Positions 57,476 to 64,000 of a DNA stretch of 64,000 bases are shown here, piece after piece. The stretch is taken from NCBI GenBank assembly GCA_030762895.1, contig CM061064.1, positions 238,915,086-238,979,085 on the forward strand. The letters run 5' to 3'. This stretch comes from Sophora flavescens. Its lineage: Eukaryota; Streptophyta; Magnoliopsida; Fabales; Fabaceae. The number at the start of each line of letters is the position of its first letter. Positions within the stretch are counted from its first letter, which is position 1. Both the position numbers and the translations under genes were made by a program. The notes beneath the pieces are model-generated. The model made no database searches. It had not been told where the DNA came from and saw nothing but the letters and a program-made list of their open reading frames with translations.

Positions 57476-59351
57476 ATGTTAGGATATTCTGAGTCATCTA
57501 AAGGCTTTAGAGTCTACAATTTTAGATATTTAGTAGTTGAAGAATGTATACATGTTAAATTTGATGACAAGCAGCCTGATAAGAAATTATCAAAGCTTTA
57601 TGAAGCATTTGCATATTTGAATATCAAAGATTCTGAAAATCCAGTAAATATCAAGACTGATGATTCAGTTGACAATCAACATCAACCTAAGTCAGAAACT
57701 TCACAACAAGAAAATGTTCAAAGATCATGGTACTTCAAAAATTATCATCCTCAAGATCAAATCATTGGAAGTCCCAGTGATAGGCTAAGAACCAGATTCA
57801 AAGAGCAAGATGATTCTCCTTTAGTTACTGAATTAGAACCAAAGACAGTAGACGAGGCTCTACTGGACGAGGGTTGGATTCTGGCATTGCAAGAAGAATT
57901 GAACCAGTTCGAAAGAAGTGAAGTGCGGACATTTGTGCCTCTGCCAAGGAATAAATCAGTGATTAGAACCAACTGGGTTTACAGAAACAAGCTTGATGAA
58001 AATGGTAAAGTGGTAAGAAATAAAGTAATATTAGTTGCTCAAGGTTTCTCTCAGGAAGAAGGTATAGATTACACTGAAACCTTTGCTCCTGTTGCTAGAT
58101 TAGAAGCAATACGCATTTTATTACCTTTTTTTGCACATCATAATATTATGCTTTATCAAATGGACATAAAGAGTGCATTTCTAAATGGATTTATAAACGA
58201 GGAAGTGTATGTTATGCAACATCCGGGTTTTGAAAGTGAAACCCATCCTGAACATGTATATAAGCTAAAGAAAGCTTTATACGGCCTCAAACAGGCTCCT
58301 AGAGCTTGTATGAAAGGCTAAGTTCATTCTTAATGGACAATGGATTTAGTAGAGGAAAGGTTGATACAACCTTGTTTAGAAAATCTAGTAAGTCCAGCTT
58401 TATAATTGTACAAATATATGTTGATGACATAATCTTTGGTGCTACTAATGAATCTCTATACAAATAATTTTATGAGCTAATGCAAAAGGAATTTTGAAAT
58501 GAGCATGATGGGGAGAACTCAATTCTTCCTTGGACTTCAAGTAAAACAAACAGCAGAGGAGGTGTACATCCATCAAACCAAGTATACAAAAGAACTCTTA
58601 AAGAAGTTTAAAATGGATGACTGCAAACCAATGAACACACCTATACACCCCACGTCCATACTGAACAAAGATGACAAAGATAAAAAGGTAGACCAAAAGG
58701 TATACAGAGGTTTGAAAGGATCTCTCTTATATCTTACTGCGTCCAGACCTGATATTGTGTTCAGAGTTTGCTTATGTACTCAACTTCAATCTGATACTAG
58801 AGAATCTCATTTATCAGCAGTTAAAAGAATATATATTTGAAAAGCACTACTAATCTCGGTTTGTGCTTTAAGAAGAATGATGATTACAGATTAGTTGGTT
58901 TTTGTGATGCTGACTATGCTGGAGATAGAATAGAAAGAAAGAGTACCAGTGGAGGATGTCACTTCATTGGAGCTAATCTAGTCTCATGGTCAAGCAAAAG
59001 ACAAAGTACCATTGCCTTATCAACTGCTGAAGCTGGGTACATATCAACTGCTGCTCACAACTTCTATGGATCAAACATCAATTGGAGGACTACAATATGT
59101 TTGTAAGTAGTATTCCACTTATGCGTGATAACACTGCTGCAATCTATCTATCTAAAAATCCAATCTTGAATTCAAGATCTAAGCATATTGAGATTAAACA
59201 TAATTTTTTTACAGATTATATGCAAAAAGGTGTTATTGATATACAATTTGTAGATACTGACCATCAATGGGCAAATATCTTTACTAAACCTCTTGCTGAG
59301 GACGGATTTATTTTTATTAGAAAGCACCTTAATATGATTTGTGTTGATTAA
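57476..59351 (+). pseudogene. Copia B reverse transcriptase and RNase H, frameshifted
   Basis: The integrase tail GYSESSKGFRVY leads into RT. FQ is replaced by YQ in the MDIKSAFLNGF block. The frame breaks after KQAPRA near 58310. The YVDD box is intact at about 58417-58428, unlike copia A. A stop near 58464, a break near 58493 and a break near 58838 follow. RNase H is seen as GFCDADYAGD, WSSKRQ and ALSTAEAGY, with one more break near 59055, ending LNMICVD at 59351. Confidence 0.9.
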
Positions 59352-59774
59352 TATGTCATCCAGTCATGGCCGTCTATTGTATGTTAAATGTGCGTCCAAC
59401 GCTTATCGCATCTATTGCCTGTTTGCATGCTCATATGTGACTCGACCATTCATCTAGTTATATTGTGCATTTATTATATCTAAAACATATTTAATTCAAA
59501 ATTCCCTTTTCTAAGTTAGTTATATCCATCATTTATTTAACTTGCTTTTTACAGTTTCAAAAACCTGCGTCGTGTTAGCATTTAATGCACGTCCTATCAC
59601 ACGTCTTTCATTCAATTTTATTTTAGAATTATTTTTCAGAGAGAAACTCTTCATATTTCGAAACCTTTTTAAGTGTGTCTCTTCCCTTTGAAAAACCTTT
59701 CACTCACTCTGAACCTGAAACTTCTTGCGAAAGAATGTCTGCTTCTCGAGCTCTAAAGCTTCAAACCTTCGAAA
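59352..59774 (+). other. Copia B spacer between pol and 3' ORF
   Basis: No gene. Homologous in layout to 39773-40286, with gcgtc words and a pyrimidine-rich end. Confidence 0.6.
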
Positions 59775-59837
59775 ATGGCGTCTTCATCTGCTACTGGTAC
59801 CTGCAATGTCAATGCTCTTGAGATTGGGATAGAGAAT
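59775..59837 (+). pseudogene. Start of copia B 3' ORF, cut after about 21 codons
   Basis: ATG at 59775 gives MASSSATGTCNVNAL, comparable in position to the copia A 3' ORF start MASPS. The Athila-like LTR begins at 59838. Confidence 0.55.
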
Positions 59838-61309
59838 TGATGAACATAATTTTGACATTGTGTTGAACCCTCATAATTACTGTTTTTAAACATCATTTGA
59901 GCTTAATTGATGGTTATTGGGTGCATTTCATGACTTTGGGCCGAAATTGGGCCTAATTGCATTTTTCAGCATAAATGGCATCCTGACATTGCTTCTGTAT
60001 TTAGAGCATAACTTTGGCTGTAGATATTGGAAAATTGTTATTTTAATTTTGTAGGAAATATAAGGAAAATATATACAACTTTCATGAAGAGCTAGAGGTC
60101 CAATTCGGAGGATAAAAGTGTCAAATCTGGGCTGAAAGTGTGACCAGAGGTGCTGTTGTAGGAGTTTGGGCAGAGAGCATTGTTTGGGCTATAACTTGAG
60201 TTTTAGAGGTCTTATGCACCTGAAACAAACACCATTTTTAATATGACACATTAGGCTACAACTTTCATGAAGATCACTTAGCCAAATTATGTCGTTTGTA
60301 TGATGTAAATTTCTTTGGAAGGTCAGTCTCGGATCCTAAAGTATCCTGAAGAAAATTGGGCCTAACTCACTCATTTGAGTCCAATTGGAGCAATTTTGGT
60401 GGCCACTTGAAGCCGGGCCAAAGCGACACGTTTGGGATTAGTTAATTTGTTAATTTAGGGTTTTTTATAATGAGAAACAAGGCAGAATAGCAGGGATACG
60501 AAAATAGCTACCTTTTCTTCTTCTTCTTCTTCATATTTTCTCTAGGTTTTTGTATGTTCTTGCTCATGAATTTTTGTTTTCTAAGTTGTTTCTCCACAAC
60601 AATGGAGAGATAAACTCCTTAAACCAATCCTTGGGTTGACATTCCTATGGGTTTGATTCTAAAATCTTGTTCTATTTGCTTAATCATATGTTAATTTAGT
60701 TTTTCATGTTCTTCCTCTCTTTGATTCTTGATTCTTTATTTGTTTACTTAAACTAGTTGGAATCTTGAATTTATATATTAGTGGCTTCATTAGTTCATAT
60801 TCAAAGATGGAAAAACAGAATATAGATGATTGCATTGAAGGTGTTTGATGAAATGTCTAGCTTGATTGAATTTCGGTTTTCATGTTTAATTTCAGATTTA
60901 ATGGATGCATAATTCGTTTGCCTTAATTAATCAAACTCTAGTTACATTTCTAGTAGGAAATTCATGGGTTCCATTTAGGCTTCTATTTGTAATTCGAAAT
61001 CAAGGGTTTAATTAACATTTGTATGTTCTCTTGTGATTAAGGATGAACCAAACCCGGCAACTGTCATTCCCTTGGATTGGTTGTTTTTACGTAACTGTTT
61101 TTGATTTTAATTAGTGTTTGTCTTGTTAATTTTCGTGCTTATAAAAAAACCCCCCCCCCCCCCCCCCCCGCCCCCAATCTTTTAATTTGCTTGCTTAACC
61201 TTGATTGAATTTTTGAGTTGGTCCTTTGAGAGACGATTCGGGTTGACACTCTTGCTTCAAGTAGGGTTTAATTCGATTATATTAATTTTGGTGGGTTCGG
61301 CACCCATCA
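59838..61309 (+). repeat. Athila-like 5' LTR
   Basis: TGATGAACAT to CACCCATCA, 1472 bp. A TATA-like ttttataatg lies near 60465 and a ttcttcttcttc run follows. A C homopolymer of about 20 bases, then G and CCCCC, is at 61150-61175. The only copy in the window, so the left boundary rests on terminal structure. Confidence 0.8.
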
Positions 61310-61315
61310 AAATTT

Positions 61316-61334
61316 TGGCGCTGTTGCCGGGGAC
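61316..61334 (+). other. Athila-like primer-binding site
   Basis: TGGCGCTGTTGCCGGGGAC, six bases after the LTR; tRNA-Asp type. Confidence 0.9.
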
Positions 61335-61481
61335 CATTCTCATTTATTTGATCATTTTAGGAGTAGTCTTTTTTAGTTACTAATTGTTTGTTCACTGTTT
61401 CGGGTAGTATAGTGTAGAATTTTCTCATTTGCTATTTTTAGGATTAGCTAGGTAATTAGTGTTAATTGGTTCATATTGTGC

Positions 61482-64000
61482 ATGAGTACTAGGTCCAAGA
61501 TTGATAATTACTTGTTTGAATTAGACCTTGAGATTGAAAGAACATTCCACACACTTAATAGAGCAAATAGGCTTAATGAAAGAATTGAATCTTAATTTGG
61601 AATTATACCTGAGCCTGAGCCTAACTCTGATCTTTTTAGTTCTAGTGATTCTATATCTATTCGTGTTTCTGTAATTGAATCTGAAATTGAGATGGCTAAT
61701 AACAATAGGACTCTTAAAGAGCTTGCTGCTCCTGATGTTACTTATCAACCTTTGAGCATTCAATATCCTGATCTTGATATGCCTTTTGAGCTTAAATCTG
61801 GATTGATTCATTTGTTGCCCAAGTTTCATGGTCTTGCAGGTGAGGATCCACATAAGCACCTTAAGGAGTTTCACATTGGTTGCTCAACCATGCCACCACA
61901 GGGCATACCAGAATAACATATCAAGCTTAGAGCCTTTCCTTTTTCACTTGCTGATTCTGCAAAGGACTGGTTATACTATTTGCAACCTGGTGTTGTGACT
62001 TGTTGGAATGATATGAAGAAGCTATTTTTAGAGAAGTTCTTCCCTGCATCCAGAACTGCAGCAATGAGGAAAGAAATATGTGGTATAAGACAGAATTCTG
62101 GAGAGACTTTGCATAAGTATTGGGAGAGATTCAAAAGGCTATGTGCAAGCTGTCCGCTTCATCAAATCAGTGATCAGTTGCTTGTCCAGTATTTCTATGA
62201 GGGTTTGATACCTATGGATAGAAACATGGTTGATGCTGCCTTTGGTGGTGCCTTAGTGGACAAGACTCTTGCTGCTTCAAGAAATTTGATTGAAAATATG
62301 GTAGAAAATGCACAACAGTTCGATACTAGGATGGTTGTTCAAACAAAGGGAGTCCATGAGGTGCAAACTTGTCATGTTGACCAACAGAGAATGGAAAACA
62401 AATTGGAGGAGCTCACTTCATTGGTAAGGCAGTTGGCTATTGGACAACAACAAAATCATAATGTGGCTACGGTGTGTGGCATATGTACCTCACCAGAACA
62501 TTATACCGATGCTTGCCCTACACTCCAAGATGGTTCCTCTATTAATCCAGAACAAGCTGTAGTCAATGGTGTTTTTTCGGGAAATCAGCAGAAGTATGAT
62601 CCATATTCCAACACATGCAGTCCTGGTTGGAAAGATCATCTAAATTTCGGATATGGCAATGTTGCACAACCACTACAGCAAACCTCTAGACCCTCATTTC
62701 AACAACAATGGAGATCACCTTTTCAACCACCAAGACCACCATTTCAACAGTAACCACAAGTCCAATAACTAGCTTCCACCTCTTCTCAATCCAGTGTAGA
62801 GGATTTGCTGAAGCAAATGGCCCAGCAGAACATGCAGTTCCAACAAACCACTCAGGCAACAATTCAGAATATGCAGCAAAGCACAAATGCAACCCTACAG
62901 AATATGCAAACTCAGATTGGGAAGTTAGCTACCTCTCTTAGCCAGTTGCAATCACAAGGATCGGGACAAAAACATTCCCAAACAATTCCAAATCCTAAAG
63001 GCAATGTGAATGCTATACTTTTGAGGAGTGGGAAGCAAGTCATTGTGCCAAATGAGCAACAAAGTGTAGATTCTAAAGAAAATTCAGAAAAACAGAATTG
63101 TGAGAATGTGTTGCAGAAAAATTCAGAACAACCTGATGAGAGTTTGAAGAAGCAATCAGAACCAGAAATGAAGATTCCTCTCCCTTTTCCAAACAGAAAA
63201 ACTCAATCAACGAGAGTGGTTGAAACTGAATTGGATAAGGAGATTATGGAAAATTTTCAGAAAGTTGAGACGAATATTCCTCTCTTGGATGCAATAAAAC
63301 AAATTCCTAAGTATGCTAAGTTTCTGAAAGAGTTGTGCACTCATAAGAGGAGACTTAAAGGGAATGAAAAAGTGAGTCTAGGTAGGAACGTTTCTGCATT
63401 GTTTCAGCCCGACATGCCTCCAAAATGCAAAGATCTTGGAACTTTCACCATTCCATGCACCATAGGTAACAAACAGTTTACACATGCTATGTTGGACTTG
63501 GGAGCCTCCATAAATGTCATGCCAAAGTCAGTTTACACATACTTGCATATTGGAGAGCTAAAGCCCATGGGCATTGTCATCCAGCTAGCAAATAGAAGCA
63601 CAACTCAACCCGCAGGAGTGCTTGAGGATGTGTTGGAAAGGGTAAATAATTTGATTTTTCAGCTGAATTTTATGTGTTAAATATGGAAGATGATTATGTT
63701 ACCCCACCCCCATTGATCTTTGGTAGACCATTCTTGAAAACTGCTAAAACTAAGATTGATGTGCATGTTGGAAAACTGCTAAAACTATGGAATTTTGTGA
63801 TGATATCATTCAATTTAACATATTTGATGCCATGAAATACCTTGTTGAGGATCATTCTGTGTTTCATTTGGATGTGCTTGATTTTATGGATGATGATATC
63901 CATGCTGATATGTTAGTCGGGTTTCCTGAGATTTTAGAGTATGATGATATCATTACTTGTGAGGATTGTTCTATATGTTCTGGACTTCGTGTTGATGAAC
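61482..64000 (+). pseudogene. Athila-like gag-protease, in-frame stops and a late frameshift
   Basis: One frame runs from the ATG at 61482 to 63680 with stops at 61593-61595, 61914-61916, 62751-62753 and near 62766. Gag motifs are PKFHGLAGEDPHKHL, WNDMKKLFLEKFFP, QYFYEGL and MVDAAFGGAL. A finger-like CGICTSPEHYTDAC follows near 62473-62515, then a glutamine-rich coiled-coil-like segment. The protease has DLGASINVMP at about 63499. A one-base loss near 63660 shifts the frame, after which LIFGRPFLKTAK is readable. A 16-bp direct repeat, gaaaactgctaaaact, at 63736 and 63771 disturbs the part after. RT would lie beyond the edge. Confidence 0.9.

Larger units (their letters stand above)
53098..59837 (+). 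mobile_element. SIRE/Maximus-like copia element (copia B), 3' part cut by Athila-like insertion
   Basis: 5' LTR, tRNA-Met primer site, gag, protease, integrase, RT, RNase H and the start of a 3' ORF are in order, then an Athila-like LTR begins at 59838. The 5-bp sequence tcgat precedes the LTR; the matching 3' copy is outside the window. Coding parts parallel copia A closely but with many more stops, so this copy is older or decayed faster. Confidence 0.88.
59838..64000 (+). mobile_element. Athila-like gypsy element, 5' part
   Basis: 5' LTR, tRNA-Asp type primer site, gag and the start of protease, running out of the window. Agaat precedes the LTR; its partner is not in view. It is a different family from the Athila-like element at 29846, with unrelated LTRs but the same primer-site type. 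Confidence 0.88.

Overview
The window is plant nuclear DNA made almost entirely of nested transposable elements. I found no host protein-coding gene, tRNA, rRNA or CRISPR array. The kingdom call is firm: copia and Athila-type pol genes, initiator-Met and Asp tRNA primer sites, a CACTA element with a plant En/Spm-type protein, and TAT/Ogre-like LTRs. A dicot is likely. A legume is plausible because a SIRE/Maximus-like copia with an extra 3' ORF sits beside TAT/Ogre-like elements, but that is inference from element families, not proof.

Layout, left to right. 1-2064: 3' end of a decayed copia element. 2065 to about 3905: truncated long LTR of a gypsy family (Tekay/Del-like, inferred). About 3906-26564: a minus-strand TAT/Ogre-like element (TAT-2) without pol. 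It carries an internal 2.75-kb tandem duplication and two insertions: a 4228-bp solo LTR of the same long-LTR family (4642-8869, target duplication TGCCC) and a complete but pol-less minus-strand TAT element (TAT-1, 9810-18624, target duplication GAGGG). TAT-2 lies in the last bases of the 5' LTR of a SIRE-like copia (copia A).

Copia A continues through gag, protease and integrase (26580-29845), RT and RNase H (38172-39772), a broken 3' env-like/plant-transposon-protein ORF (40287-45350) and its 3' LTR (45754-52966). Three elements interrupt it: an Athila-like gag-protease element on the minus strand (29846-38171, target duplication GAAAC) with a rearranged left LTR; a minus-strand solo LTR of a related copia family (40631-42592, target duplication CTGAG); and a CACTA element (47097-52693) with a degenerate TNPA-like gene. 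A 131-bp spacer with two 60-bp units separates it from a second SIRE-like copia (copia B, 53098-59837). Copia B is cut by a plus-strand Athila-like element that runs off the right edge (59838-64000).

No gene set here works together as a pathway; every coding region belongs to a mobile element and nearly all are broken. The main value is the insertion history. TAT-1 is younger than the TAT-2 duplication. The copia A RT already had a mutated YVDD box when a 0.76-kb piece of it was copied to the other side of the Athila LTR. The most unusual structure is that rearranged Athila left end, which fits break repair templated from the opposite LTR. All identity and age statements come from reading by eye; no alignment was run.
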